From Acanthosepion esculentum (taxonomy: Eukaryota > Mollusca > Cephalopoda > Sepiida > Sepiidae), in contig OZ038482.1 of assembly GCA_964036315.1 (NCBI GenBank), positions 15,443,882-15,507,881 on the forward strand: a stretch of 64,000 nt of DNA. Reading direction: 5' to 3'. The notes beneath the pieces are model-generated. The model was not told the DNA's origin. It saw only the letters and a program-made list of their open reading frames with translations, and made no database searches. Below, one piece after another: positions 1 through 11,436 of the stretch. Made by a program: the position numbers and the translations under genes. Within the stretch, counting starts at the first letter, position 1. Each line of letters begins with the position of its first letter.

Positions 1-399
1 ATTTGTGCAATGGGGAGGCACTGCAGCAGATTTGGAACCCTCGGGATCAGGATGCCCTCACTGTTCGAACTACCCGAAAACAGAATACGGTGTCGGGTCC
101 CACAAGGTAGTACGTGGACACGGGAGATGTAATTGAACAGAGACTACACGTCGATCTAAGGAAAGAGATGGAGTGGGACATCTTAATCCTATGCATTGTG
201 CACAGGTACAACACCGATCCTAGGCAAAAATGTCGATCCGTAGATAAATGATTCCGTTATTTATTACGGGTACTATTCTAATAATAAATAAAATGTACGT
301 TGCATGTAAAAAAAGGAAAGAATGGTAATTACGAAGATTGTGCTGAATTCAACAGACTAGAAGATCGTACAAGGGAGAATAATGAAAGATGAATCCTGA
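1..399. other. No recognisable gene
   Basis: Moderately GC-balanced sequence up to about 240, then AT-rich. One frame stays open from base 1 for about 48 codons, but I recognise no domain in it. It could be an old retroelement fragment upstream of the LINE remnant that follows. Confidence 0.4.
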
Positions 400-812
400 T
401 AGCCAAGAATTGCTACAGCACCGACATCGGGACAAAAGACGAAGGCAAAAATAGGAAAAATATCTATGGTTATTTCAGGAAGCAAACCAACGGGATTTCA
501 GATGTAAGGAAATCTGACTCCCTAATGATGGCCGTACAAGACAATTCTATGAGACCAAGCCTTCTAAGATCAATAGAAATAGAACACAAGAGAGTAAAAA
601 AGCTCGTCTATATAAAAATAGCGAAGACATTGTCAAATAAATACTGCGATTTGGTTCATAAAGTGTACAAAAATGGATATGACTGAGTAGGAACGTTGGT
701 CTACTGGGAACTGTGCAAATGACTTGAACTTAATCATGAAAACTAATTATACATGTACAATTCAAAAGCAGAATATACAATAAAAAAAAACATAATTTGG
801 GATTCATAAGCA
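400..812 (+). pseudogene. LINE-B fragment, region downstream of the RT domain
   Basis: One frame reads through about 135 codons with only a few stops (TGA near 684, TGA near 717, TAA near 744). Recognisable segments are NIYGYFRKQTNGISDV, LSNKYCDLVHKVYKNGYD and LVYWELCK followed by a stop where a tryptophan is expected. This pattern, VxWELCK then a short linker and IxWD, is typical of the region between the RT domain and the C-terminal domain of a LINE family common in molluscs. The C-terminal end of what looks like the same family lies at 17996. Identification is from memory of the family; the open frame with nonsense codons is seen directly. Non-functional. Confidence 0.55.
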
Positions 813-1006
813 TCAATTGATCAAAGAATATCCCATCCCCAAAAGACACCTTAAAGATACGGGATATATTTGTTTGCGTGCAGGTGGTAGCACTGCTTGG
901 AACAATTCGTATTATGAAAAATGTTGTGTCTCTAAGCTGAGTGTAGAAGCTGATTTATGACACTCGTTATCCAACCAAAATATGTAAGAGTCACAGAAGG
1001 TATAAT

Positions 1007-1007
1007 C

Positions 1008-1046
<39 letters not shown>
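1007..1046. repeat. (ATA)n microsatellite
   Basis: About 13 uninterrupted ATA units in a 700-bp stretch otherwise without recognisable features. Confidence 0.9.
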
Positions 1047-1545
1047 TTGAGTAACCATAATGATAATAATATCTGAAAGATTTAGCTAACTGTAGTTTCA
1101 ATGTTTATCAGTTCAAGTCAATATATCTTGATACTTTAGCAAAGATACAAGAGAAATAAGCGTATTAATACTTATATACTTTTTATTTCAACGTAAATAA
1201 AGTTTAAACGTCTTTGCATTGGATCCGAGCGAGAAAATATATTCGATTTTAATATGCCATATGTCGGATTTATTAAAATTATTGTTTAAGAAAGATAAAA
1301 TCAATTCCTGCAATTTTATTTTTCGCCTTTCACATGAGTAACTATAATTTGCCATTTAATTCTGTTACATGGTGAGAAGATGGGCGTCGACAAGTAACTC
1401 CCATTATCCCAAGAAATGGCTAGTGGAAGTCGACATAGCAACACGACGATTTACTGAATAATTGTCTTTCATGCGTTTATATGTTCACATTGATTGGGTG
1501 CAAATATCCAATGCACAAATAAATAAGGAACAAATGCAGGCAGGC

Positions 1546-2200
1546 TAAAAAGGAATGGCTCAACAAAAAATGTGCAGAAATAGAAAGAATGAGTATCAGA
1601 GGTAAAAGAGACATGCATAAAAAAGTAAGAGAACTAGCAGATCAAAAGACATGCTCATCAGTAAGATACATAAAGTTCAAGAACGGAACGGTAATATTAG
1701 GGAGAGAAAAAATACTTCAGAGATGGAACGAATACATGGGAGAACGCTTCCACGACAAAAGATAACTACAGAAAAATACAGAGAAATAACGAAGGACCAG
1801 AAATATTAAAATCTGAAGTGGAATCAGCAATGGCTGAATACAACAGAAACAAAGCAGCAGGATCAGACGGAATCATAACAGCTAGCAGCTTTAGAAGATT
1901 TTGGTATTGATAAGATTACACATATAATAAATGAAATATACAACAGTTGCGGTATAACAGAAGACCAAAGTAGATCCATATTCTTTAGCACTGACACTCA
2001 ACTTAATGAGCCATATAACAAAACTTATCTTTCTCATCTTGATGAATAGAGCGCGGAACAAAATGAGACCGAAAATAGGACAAGAACAGTGCGGGTTCGT
2101 TAAAGAAACTGGACCAAGAAATGTAATATTTATGCTCAGGACGATATGAGGATTAGCAATACAAATGCAAAAGGATGTACAATAACCAATGTACAACACA
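1546..2200 (+). pseudogene. LINE-A reverse transcriptase remnant, copy 1
   Basis: Conceptual translation starts KKEWLNKKCAEIERM, continues through a connector ending ILQRWNEYMGERFHD, then EVESAMAEYNRNKAAGSDGI. The KAAGxDGI motif marks the entry to the RT domain of non-LTR retrotransposons. A later frame gives ITKLIFLILMNRARNKM, the RT finger region. The copy is broken by several frameshifts and stops and ends before the catalytic motif. A second, more complete copy of the same segment follows directly at about 2250. I leave the clade open. Confidence 0.75.
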
Positions 2201-2249
2201 TAATATAGAACGCTGCACAAGGAAATCAGGAAAAAATGCAGTCAAGCCA

Positions 2250-3105
2250 CAGAAGAATGGTTCAGCGAAAAATATGCAGAAATAGAAAGAATGAGTATCA
2301 CAGATAAAGCAGATATGCATAAAAAAAATTAAGAGAACTAACAGGACAAAAGACATGTCCATCAACAGGCTGCATAAAATCCAAGGACGGGACGCTGATA
2401 TTAGAGAACGAAAAACACTTCAGAGATGGAACGAATATATCGGAGAATTCTTCCACGGTGAAGAAGCAATACACAGAAATATCGAAGGACCAGAAATGAT
2501 AAGATCTGAATTCGAATCCGCCAAGTGTCAAAATGAATAGAAACAAAGCAGCAGGGCCAGACGGAATTGTAATAGAAATACTGGCAGCCTTAGAGGATTG
2601 ACAAGACTGCCAAGATTACAGACATAATAAATTAAATCTCTAACACTGGTGATATACCGGAAGATCAAGGTAAATGCATTATCATAGCACTGCGTAAGAA
2701 TCCAAGTGAAAACCAATGTGTAAAACCATCGGACAATTAGCCTAATGACCCATATAACAAAACTTACCATCCGAATTCTGATGAATAGAGCGCGTAGCAG
2801 AATTAGACTGGAAACAGGACAAGAACAGTGCGGGTTCGTTAAAGACACTGGAACAAGAAATGGAATATTTATATCAAGAATGATATCAGAAAGACAAATA
2901 CAAATGGAAAGGGATGAATACCTATGTTTTATAAATTATGTAAAAGAGTTTCATAAAGTATGTGCCAAAGAATTCTTGTAACTACTATGTTACCTTAACA
3001 TATTTAGGAAGGATATCAGAATAATCTAGAAGCTATACTGGCAGAAAACCACCTACATACGGATAGGAAATGAGTTCATTAAATATGCAATGTTTCCAAT
3101 ATTTT
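2250..3105 (+). pseudogene. LINE-A reverse transcriptase remnant, copy 2
   Basis: Repeats the order of copy 1: EEWFSEKYAEIERM, a connector with LQRWNEYIGEFFHG, NRNKAAGPDGIV, then an open stretch with ILMNRARSRIRLETGQEQCG followed by FVKDTGTRNGIFISRMI. RT motif A should read FIDYxKAFDKV in an active element; here it reads FINYVKEFHKV, so the catalytic aspartate is replaced by histidine. The frame resumes near 2998 with IFRKDIRII, stop, KLYW and then TYIRIGNEF. Two partial copies in direct tandem could reflect a local duplication or two insertions. Dead copy. Confidence 0.8.
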
Positions 3106-3225
3106 GTATCTTAAATTGCCCTTCGTTTTCGTTTGTGAAAATTGTATTAAGCACTCTCTTTTAGTCGATCTTTTGGCAAATATCATTTTTCCATAATTTT
3201 TTTATAAAGTATATATATACACTCG

Positions 3226-3553
3226 ACTCTCCCGTCGAATTCGACGTATGAGGGCCAAGCAGATCAGTTCCTAGGAAACCGACAGCCCGACAACAGCACA
3301 TGAGATTTGATTATAGTGGTGAAGGTTTCGTGCAGGACAATCCACACTTTTTGAAGAGCCGAATACAGAGGCCTGGTGCACTACGTGCCACAGGGTCCCC
3401 AAACGACCCTCTGCAGGTTTTGAATTCAGAGTTGTCCTTCTCCAGTTGCCATCCAAAGTTATAGAACACAGTCTGTCCTGCTATTTACCCATAGCTGGAG
3501 AGAGAAGAAGAGGATTCACACCTTTCCCAAGGGTATTAGCACGTAAGCGAATG

Positions 3554-3557
<4 letters not shown>
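3226..3557 (-). mobile_element. SINE S1, copy with tail X
   Basis: On the minus strand this carries the S1 body, with hallmark AGCTATGGGTAAATAGCAGG followed by ACAGAC, which recurs at 48359-48390, 55490-55505 and (diverged) 60205-60230. Beyond it lies a tail ending GACGGGAGAGTCGA. The tRNA-like head is lost into the (TA)n array at 3558. The tail end is also found alone at 23286-23335. tRNA-derived SINEs are known from octopus; I cannot assign this to a named family. Confidence 0.65.

Positions 3558-3638
<81 letters not shown>
3558..3638. repeat. (TA)n array
   Basis: About 40 TA units running directly into the left end of the next element. Confidence 0.95.
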
Positions 3639-3641
<3 letters not shown>

Positions 3642-4006
3642 GGTGTCCATAAAGTTCATGTGAACTTTTAAAAAATTATAACTTTATTTGTATTTGCAAT
3701 AGAAATAATCTGTAAACAAATGTTATAAAGTTTAATGTACCTAGTTTTAAGTATAGCTAAAATAACTAATGCGATTTCAGGCATTACTGTAAATCAGTTG
3801 GCAAATGTTTTCCGTGAACTGCAAAATCGTATTACCCTTTGTATTACTAATGATGGAGGACATGTGGAAACTTAAATAAAATTTCAATAAAACCTTTAGA
3901 AAATATAGATTTACTTCTTTCTAATCCTTTTTACAAATTATTTCTATCGCAAATACAAATAAAGTTATAATTTTTTTTAAAGTGGACACGAACTTTTTGG
4001 ACACCC

Positions 4007-4008
<2 letters not shown>
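3639..4008 (+). mobile_element. Mariner-type MITE M1, copy 1, with transposase C-terminus
   Basis: The left end CAGGGTGTCCATAAAGTTC and the right end, AACTTTTTGGACACCCT, are inverted repeats that stay similar inwards for about 80 bp. Between them one frame reads ITVNQLANVFRELQNRI then TLCITNDGGHVET and stop. The GGHxE ending is typical of mariner transposase C-termini, so this is an internally deleted derivative that keeps only the end of the gene. It sits between two (TA)n arrays, consistent with the TA target of the superfamily. Other copies are at 58496-58862 (internal part inverted) and 60033-60189 (truncated). Confidence 0.8.
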
Positions 4009-4081
<73 letters not shown>

Positions 4082-4092
4082 ACACCCTGTAT
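4009..4092. repeat. (TA)n array ending in a second MITE terminus
   Basis: About 35 TA units followed at 4080 by GGACACCCTGTAT, a second copy of the M1 terminal repeat. The array therefore lies between two right-hand termini. Confidence 0.85.
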
Positions 4093-4955
4093 ATTACAGG
4101 AGAAAAATATATACTTATATATTGAAAGAATTATTATTAGAATTGATAGATAGACAGATTAATGCATAGGCAGGAAGAATAAGGTCGAATATTTTGAGCA
4201 AATCTTTGAATATGAATATGCCCTTAGACGTTAAATTCTTGTAAGTTTTAAACATGGAAAATAAAAAGAGAAATTCTCTTCCTTTGTGAATGAGAATTCG
4301 TAAACGAAAGAAGCCAAGAAATGCATTTTTCATTGATCGATTCATATGAGAGCAAATCCAATCATCTTCAAAATAAACAATACGAATATTGCGCGATAAA
4401 TAGCGGAATAGATGAATCTTCTCCCAGTATCTGTTCTGTGTGATTTCTACTTGAACACAAGGAATTCATTTAACAGTTCTGTGCTTGTCAAAACTGGTTT
4501 TTGAAACCCCGCTTTGTTAAATGCTTAAAAAAAAAATATGGTGCATATTTTGTTTACAATTCTAAAGATAGTCTCCAAAATTTACTAAAGCTAAATCCTG
4601 GATTCCTGATTCAGTCGATAAACTCAGAATTGTAGTGGGAAATATTCTCTCAAGTTTGGCGCCGTCTAAAAGTGCGTACTTTTACTTTCTAGACATTAAT
4701 TAGAAATATTAATTAATTTCGACTCCATGCCTTAATTTTGATTATTAATCTAATTAGCAGGAAAGAAGGGGTAATATGATACCCTTTTAATATAATTCAT
4801 GATAAGCAATGTTTATATATGTTTATTAAATCCGGTTTTTCTTAGAAATGCTTAAAAAATGTCGCTTAGTCTGGCACAAGGCCACAGCAAAAAAAGCACG
4901 AAGTAACAATCGAACTAGCTAGATTTGTGAATTTATCTGCAAAATATGCTATGGT
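4093..4955. other. No recognisable gene
   Basis: AT-rich, with short frames only and no motif I can name. Confidence 0.5.
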
Positions 4956-5416
4956 AGGCACTATATCGCTTAATTATTCGATAAATTACAAGAACAATAA
5001 CAAAGCTACATAATCTAATTTGCAGAAAATAATGAATATGGTCGTGCCCATAATAGGTCGAGCACTGTGCTACCCAAAAATAGATACTAATCTAATAAAG
5101 AGAAAATTGGATCAGGCACTATATCGCTTATTTTTCGATAAGAACAATAACAAGGAATATAATCTAACTTGCAGAACATAACGAATATGGTCGTGCTCAT
5201 AATAGCTGGAGCACTGCTCTACCCAAAAATCAGAATTGAATGGATAGTAATTGCGAGAAAAAAGACTATCATAGCGAGATGATGCTGGAGCCAGTGATGA
5301 TATCGTGAAAGAAGCTGGAAATATGAAGAAGCTTCAGTCGATGACCAAATACTCGCTACGATGTGCCGTTTTTTGATATCCAGGTACTAATCTAATAAAG
5401 AGAAAATCGGATCATC
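4956..5416. repeat. Diverged direct duplication
   Basis: GGCACTATATCGCTTA occurs at 4956 and 5114, each followed by matching text up to 'gcacTGCTCTACCCAAAAAT'. A linker with TACTAATCTAATAAAGAG occurs near 5085 and again near 5384. The unit is about 158 bp, with small deletions in the second copy. Confidence 0.75.
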
Positions 5417-5764
5417 GTAATATAGTTTAACAGTAATTATTCTTTACTTTATGCTGTTTCAGCTTACGAAAAGAATTCTCAGCTTTCGGATAGCGAGGGA
5501 AACCTGTATTGAACGTCTGGATTTTATATGGAAATTTATACTTAAAGTAAAAGATCAGGATAACTTTTCTTAGTAAGTCCCACCTGAAATTTATCATCCA
5601 TAAGTCTTTGGAAGTTGCAAGCTAAAAATATATTCGATGCTTGGCATTTGGGGATCTGTCCTTCAGATGCTCGGAAAATAAACCTTCTTAACGATAAAAC
5701 GTACATCCTGATGTCTGCTGAAAGCAACATTTTTATGATCAGTCATAAAATGTCCTGCAGACGT
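5417..5764. other. Unrecognised stretch
   Basis: The minus strand has one stop-free frame at 5542-5730 whose translation has a protein-like composition (for example FRASEGQIPKCQAS). No domain is recognised and no splice context is obvious. I do not call a gene. Confidence 0.25.
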
Positions 5765-6124
5765 CCATCGTGGGCATGACGATAAACTACATCCGTGTCA
5801 TGGGTAAGATGAATAACAACGTCAGACAGCAAGGCGTTTGGTCAAGTTTTGAGGATCGAACCTTTTAATTGCTGGTGTACCCAGGCTCACCCTGACACGG
5901 AGTGGTAGCACCTGTTTGTGTCCTGGGTATGGGCAAATACTTAAAAAATAACAAAAGGAGTTAAAACGTTATGAAAGTGTAAAAATAGGGTTTAATACCC
6001 GAGTTCCTTCTTTTGTAAAATAATTATTACAAGGAATACATTTTTGGAAAAAAAAATTACCAGCATTAAAAATTTTGTCAGCATTAAATAACACATTGAC
6101 GTGCATATGCTGTAAACCAATCAA
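5765..6124 (+). mobile_element. Composite VNTR retroposon, copy 1 (degenerate)
   Basis: The module order is visible. A short 5' minisatellite (GACGATAAACTACATCCGTG), a core with CAGCAAGGCG and GGAGTGGTAGCACCTG, and GTATGGGCAAATA are followed by a diverged second minisatellite with TTACCAGC. The fixed tail (GTCAGCATTAAATAACACAT, then GATATGCTGTAAACC in diverged form) comes last. See the intact copy at 59059-59394 for the consensus. No clear target-site duplication here. Confidence 0.7.
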
Positions 6125-6630
6125 ATCTTTAGACGTATTTTGTGTCGGATGGATAACATGGATTTCACCAAGCTGAAAACGGGTCACGTGGCATATTTTC
6201 TTTACTGGGATGCCCAAAAAAGAAAGATTTGAATGTACTAAACATTTCTTCATGGCCCACATTACCACCAGTCAGTCGATTAACTTATGAGAACCATTCG
6301 CTCGACAATCGTTTAAACATTACGGTGCTTAGCGTGTTTATTCAAATGGAAGGGTTCAAGAGAAGTCCTTCTTTGACAGGACGCCACTGCTGAGAAGTGA
6401 AGAAATGGTTTTTAAAAAAGGTCAAATTTTGGATGCATTAAAACTGTTTGTCAATAAGCACGTGTGTACGTAACTTGGCGGGAAAGAAATAAGGAAGGCG
6501 TGCGCATGTACTTTGTACCTGACAAGTGCACTAAAATAACCTTGGCATCTGTTCACGCCTGCGTATGTAGAAGATTTAAGCAGACTTACATGGGAAGTGA
6601 ATAGCAACAACTGAAGCCATGAGAAAAGGA
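6125..6630. other. No recognisable gene
   Basis: Mixed composition, no repeat or coding signal identified. Confidence 0.4.
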
Positions 6631-6639
6631 GATAGATAG

Positions 6640-6670
<31 letters not shown>

Positions 6671-6750
6671 GATAAATAGATAGATAGATACGAACAGTCA
6701 CAGATAGATAGATAAATAGATAGATATATAGATAGATAGATAGATAGATA
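6631..6750. repeat. (GATA)n microsatellite, interrupted
   Basis: Two GATA blocks with occasional AATA and TATA variants, split by CGAACAGTCACA near 6690. Confidence 0.95.
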
Positions 6751-6934
6751 ATGTATTTAGTACACCTAAGTCTGATAGAGTTCATTGAGAAATGGAGTGT
6801 ATTTGCGTTAATTCTCTAATGAAAGAAGTCCTGAATATTTTAAAATCAACCTTCAAAATGTAGGCATCCTCTGAATTCGAACGCTGACTCCTGGCGCTTG
6901 TAAAAATAGACAGTTATCGCAGCTTCTACAGAAA

Positions 6935-7430
<496 letters not shown>

Positions 7431-7460
7431 TGTCTTCTCTAAAAGTTAAATTTGAGAAAT

Positions 7461-7465
<5 letters not shown>

Positions 7466-7532
<67 letters not shown>
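7466..7532. repeat. (TA)n array
   Basis: About 33 TA units. Confidence 0.95.
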
Positions 7533-7535
<3 letters not shown>

Positions 7536-7685
7536 AAAAAAGGCATAAACACTAATATTCCATGGTTATAATTTATTACATTGGAATCGTAATCACAATC
7601 CAATTCATCAGACCTACAAATTCAAAAAGAAATCCGAAAATATAACTCCGGGTATAAAAAATAAAAAAAAGTTGTATGGATATGA

Positions 7686-7728
7686 GTTTGTGACCCTGGG
7701 TTTCAAAGTTTGCGATCATCAGACAAAC
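7686..7728 (-). ncRNA. Hammerhead ribozyme-like motif, helix II decayed
   Basis: Minus strand 5'-3': helix I strand GUUUGU, core CUGAUGA, an 11-nt segment where helix II should be, GAAA, helix III ACC/GGU, then C as the cleavage base (GUC), then ACAAAC. The two helix I strands pair perfectly over 6 bp and the conserved core is intact. Only the helix II segment lacks pairing, so it is probably inactive. A relative without this core lies at about 41280-41400. Confidence 0.5.
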
Positions 7729-7798
7729 TTATTATGTTAGCACTATCACTAATATTGAGCGATGTCCACTAAGTACCGCATATAAAATATAATATAGT

Positions 7799-7904
<106 letters not shown>

Positions 7905-7911
<7 letters not shown>

Positions 7912-8149
7912 TGGTACTCGTTCAGAAAAAACCTCAGGTATTTTGGCTTGTGATTGAACAAACCAATGCCCAAGGAAAAATACGGGATAAAAAAGAAAGA
8001 AGTAAAAACATGAAACTGAGGCGAAAACAATCGTCCAGTGTTCAAGCCCAGAGTCCAAAGAAAAAAACTCGAAAAAAAAATCGATTAAAAATAACTACGT
8101 AGAGTGCTCAATACACTAAGTAGAGCAAACCTAGTATAAACTTAAAGAG
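7905..8149 (+). repeat. Dispersed repeat R, copy 1
   Basis: Shares GTGGTACTCGTT, AGGCGAAAACAATCGTCCAG and TACACTAAGTAGAGCAAA with 22636-22862. Both copies are purine-rich and end in the same AGTGCTCA box, which also occurs at 10650 and (as AGTGCTTA) at 45450. Each copy leads into a hammerhead-like or TA segment. No protein recognised. Confidence 0.65.
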
Positions 8150-8200
8150 CCAGCCAAACCTACCTAGGTTTCACCTACATGGATCGTCAGGGTATACTGG
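8150..8200 (-). ncRNA. Hammerhead ribozyme-like motif
   Basis: Minus strand: outer helix I CCAG pairs with CUGG and inner ACC with GGU, giving an internal loop typical of natural type I hammerheads. The core is CUGACGA, helix II is a weak UCC-AUGUA-GGU, then GAAA, helix III ACC-UA-GGU and cleavage triplet GUA. The core is intact; helix II has only two Watson-Crick pairs. Compare the better copy at 46131-46184. Confidence 0.5.
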
Positions 8201-8232
8201 CCAGTATACCCTGACGATCCATGTAAGTGAAA

Positions 8233-8233
<1 letters not shown>
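8169..8233. repeat. Short palindrome containing the hammerhead core
   Basis: The arms meet at CCAGTATACC near 8200. The right arm repeats CTGACGATCCATGTAAGTG and GAAAC on the plus strand, but the (TA)n array at 8235 replaces the part that would hold the cleavage site. Confidence 0.8.

Positions 8234-8234
<1 letters not shown>

Positions 8235-8291
<57 letters not shown>
8235..8291. repeat. (TA)n array
   Basis: About 28 TA units. Confidence 0.95.
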
Positions 8292-8295
<4 letters not shown>

Positions 8296-8473
8296 CGAAA
8301 TATGTAATTGGTAGGGATTATTCTAAAGAGGACATTAATCCAGCAAGAGCTCAGTATATCTGCCTGGATGGATTGATTCAATTTTTAAAAACATTCGGTC
8401 TGGAGAAATAATATAACAATATGCATGAAATAAATTATAACTCATATGGAATTTAAGGTGTTTTCCTAATTTA

Positions 8474-8478
<5 letters not shown>

Positions 8479-8541
<63 letters not shown>
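8479..8541. repeat. (TA)n array
   Basis: About 31 TA units. Downstream text (GAGCACTTTACCCCATAAAT) matches 10974-11000 and 46233-46262. Confidence 0.95.
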
Positions 8542-8544
<3 letters not shown>

Positions 8545-8591
8545 AGCACTTTACCCCATAAATATAGCACACTTTAAGACTATATTTCTGC

Positions 8592-8632
<41 letters not shown>
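8542..8632 (+). repeat. Element end plus (TA)n/(TG)n
   Basis: Contains CCCATAAATATAGCACACTT, a box shared with 10990 and 46243, then short TA and TG arrays. Likely the 3' end of the hammerhead-bearing element family. Confidence 0.6.
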
Positions 8633-8633
<1 letters not shown>

Positions 8634-8674
8634 CTGTGCGTGTCAAAGGATGGCCCTAGTCGTAACCTGAGTAT

Positions 8675-8677
<3 letters not shown>

Positions 8678-8724
<47 letters not shown>
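8678..8724. repeat. (GATA)n microsatellite
   Basis: About 11 GATA units. Confidence 0.95.
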
Positions 8725-10390
8725 GTGCGCGTGTTTGGGAAGAACGTGATTATAGCTTGAATGAGGATTATAAAGACAAAAAACACAACTTCAACATGCT
8801 TCATCGCGCATCCAGCTTCATTACACAGGAGTAAAATCGACTTTAGCCAAAAGAAACCTGATTCGCGTTAGGCGGCTGAATACTTGATTTTTACGTTAAC
8901 TGTATTTTTATAGAAAGATTTTAAATGAATTTAGATTTTATCCCAGTTATATGAATAACTCGGCCAATGGAGGATTTTAAAAGTATCTTCCAATTATTTT
9001 TCCTTTTAAGGGCTGCAAATGGTTCTTTTAATTATTCCAGATTCCATATGGAATGACAAAGAAATAACGTACAAAATCCACAAACCATAAAGCAAAGAAT
9101 GTATTGTAAACAACGACCTAAAAGCCAGGCACATTATATTCTCCTACAATTCTATTCTCTGCAAACTCCATTACTGATGAACCATGAAAGAGAAATTTGA
9201 AATTTCACCATTTTAAGCATAAGAATAATCACAAGCACTTAAAGGAGTAGTTGAAATTGAAACAAAACAAAAACAAAAACAAAAATTTTATTTTTCATCA
9301 GAAGCAGAAATAAAATAAACATCGATGCAACATTCCGAGATTTAAGGGAAAATATACGAATATAAAAGGGAATTATAATTTAACAACAAACTCAGTGCAC
9401 TTGTGGAATCGTCCATGTTATTTTAACACCCGTGCTGTGAGAACAAACTATTCTTTACACCCTCATAAAATTAGCTTATCCAATGAAAATTTCATATTTC
9501 CGATCTGAGAATTCTATTGGCTTACAGCTCGAAAATTCGAAAGCTCACGTGAAAAGAAGCAAATTGCGCCAAAACTCTGTGAGCCGATTTTGATATCCGA
9601 GAACTTATAAAAGGAAGATTTTGGACTGACCAAGTCAGTCAGCGGATCGAACACAGAGAGATGCCAAACTTTCCCGCACAAAAAGAACATCACTGACTCA
9701 ACGACAACTGGCCCGAATAATCCTCTGTGACCAAGAAAGACTTTCGAACTTTAAACAAAATTTGCTTACCTAAAGTGAACAAGAAAATATTCACTACTAT
9801 TTAAGTAAAAAATACGATCGAAGTAAAACCTTAACTACAGTTAAGGGTACGCAACTTCAAATGACTTAACCAAAAAAAAAACAGTACGTAAATAATTGCA
9901 TACACATTCATGTTGAATTATAAATGAACATTTAATTTACCAAAAACTCATTTTGCCATAACTTTGTAATATTACACGAATATATTGAAACACTCGAACA
10001 ATCCGGATATTATAATACAAAACATCATTAACGCACTAACTTTTGATAACACAAGACATCATTGTAGATATTGTTTAATTGTATATAAATGTGCGTATTA
10101 TTTGAATTGAATTATTCATTAAACCTGCAATGATCTATGAGTTACCGGATGATTAATATGCGACTGGTTATTTCAGGTCATCGCTTGTTCTTAGGAATTT
10201 GGCACCAAAACATTGATGAAAAATGAAGAAAGAATAAATACTAATAAATAAGTAAAACTAAAAGCTGATTTGAAATCAGTTAAGATCTAATTTTATAGCG
10301 TTAAAGTTAAAATAAAATTCAAGCGTTCAGTTGCTTAACATGAGTCACGTTTTGCATCGCTAATGTAGATTTCGTACTTGACTTTTGCTT
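8725..10390. other. Long stretch without recognisable genes
   Basis: Includes an A-rich (AAAAAC)n patch near 9265-9285. Frames are short on both strands. A promoter-like box is listed separately at 9606. Confidence 0.45.
9606..9613 (+). promoter_or_regulatory. Possible TATA box
   Basis: TATAAAAG in a locally GC-richer patch, followed 30-35 bp later by GACCAAGTCAGTCAGCG. This could be a core promoter of an old LTR or of an unannotated transcript. No supporting coding sequence seen. Confidence 0.25.
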
Positions 10391-10520
10391 TTACACATAG
10401 CAAAGGATCACCGGCGAATCGTGTCGAGATAAAATCTTTTCCAAATTGTCTTTTATAGATATGAACATAAAGCTATTGTTTAAAAATTGTTTCCTCAAAC
10501 ACTGAAAAGCTAAAAGACCA

Positions 10521-10522
<2 letters not shown>

Positions 10523-10588
<66 letters not shown>
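10523..10588. repeat. (TA)n array
   Basis: About 32 TA units, followed by GGATTGGTGTATACGGAATA, which is shared with the segment after the TA array at 45385. Confidence 0.95.
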
Positions 10589-10591
<3 letters not shown>

Positions 10592-10678
10592 AGTATAGGA
10601 TTGGTGTATACGGAATAAATTCCAATAACCAACAAATACTATTCTTAAAAGAGTGCTCAATACAGAATAGAGCAAAAT

Positions 10679-10750
10679 AATCATTTATTCGAAAATTATA
10701 ACATAAAAATGTTATAACATTTTTATGTTATAATTTTCGAATAAATGATT
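10679..10750. repeat. Perfect 72-bp palindrome
   Basis: Two 36-bp arms meet between 10714 and 10715 with no spacer (TAAAAATGTTA/TAACATTTTTA at the centre). The related locus near 45480-45510 has only one arm. Confidence 0.95.
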
Positions 10751-10751
10751 T

Positions 10752-10796
<45 letters not shown>
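10751..10796. repeat. (TA)n-(TG)n array
   Basis: Eight TA then about 15 TG units. Confidence 0.95.
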
Positions 10797-10798
<2 letters not shown>

Positions 10799-10814
10799 CT
10801 ATGTATGTATGTAT

Positions 10815-10945
10815 AAAAGTGAACATTGAAGTCAACACTTGGAGGTGACAAATTGTTTCATACTAGACGCAATCGTCAGGCCACGATTGCGTCTAGCATG
10901 AAACAACATGGCGCCTCTAAGTGTTGACTTCAATGTTAAATTTTA
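10815..10945. mobile_element. Inverted pair of hammerhead-bearing element ends
   Basis: Arms of about 60 bp (AACATTGAAGTCAACACTT and its complement) meet near 10880. The same sequence forms the arms at 45990-46205, there separated by a longer spacer. The tail past 10945 holds ACACGCTCTATCTCTGATAA and the CCCATAAATATAGCAC box. Confidence 0.8.
10840..10890 (-). ncRNA. Hammerhead ribozyme-like motif, weak helices
   Basis: Minus strand: CUGACGA (10873-10879), helix II UUGC-GUCUA-GUAU with a U-U mismatch, GAAA (10856-10859), helix III ACA/UGU and triplet GUC. Helix I has lost its first pair because GCC became ACC. The plus-strand arm lacks two bases of the CUGACGA core and its triplet is GGC, so it is dead. 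Confidence 0.45.
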
Positions 10946-11020
10946 TATTTACACACGCTCTATCTCTGATAATGAGCACTTTATCCCATAAATATAGCAC
11001 ACCTTAAGAGTATATTTCTT

Positions 11021-11028
<8 letters not shown>

Positions 11029-11090
<62 letters not shown>
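11029..11090. repeat. (TA)n array
   Basis: About 30 TA units following CATACATACA. Confidence 0.95.
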
Positions 11091-11094
<4 letters not shown>

Positions 11095-11365
11095 CGTCCC
11101 AGACCAAAACTAACTACTAAGTAAAGTATCAGAACTCATCTCAAAATGCAGACACAAAAGCAAATTTTTTTTACGTTAATTAAAACCAAAAACTGAAGAG
11201 AATAAATAAAAAAAATAAAATAAAAATAAACAAAAAAATAAAGTAAAATAAATTAATCCAAATAAATAAAGTAAATAATAAACAAATTAACAAACCACTC
11301 CCGCCAAAATAACCGTTAGAATAGACTACCCACAATGCAATAAACTTCCCACAATGTGTGTATAT

Positions 11366-11436
<71 letters not shown>

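Noticed and set aside
9410..10200. A second solo LTR around the TATA box at 9606
   Set aside because: TGTGAGAACAA and TTGTTCT are weakly inverted, but ends and duplication could not be fixed.
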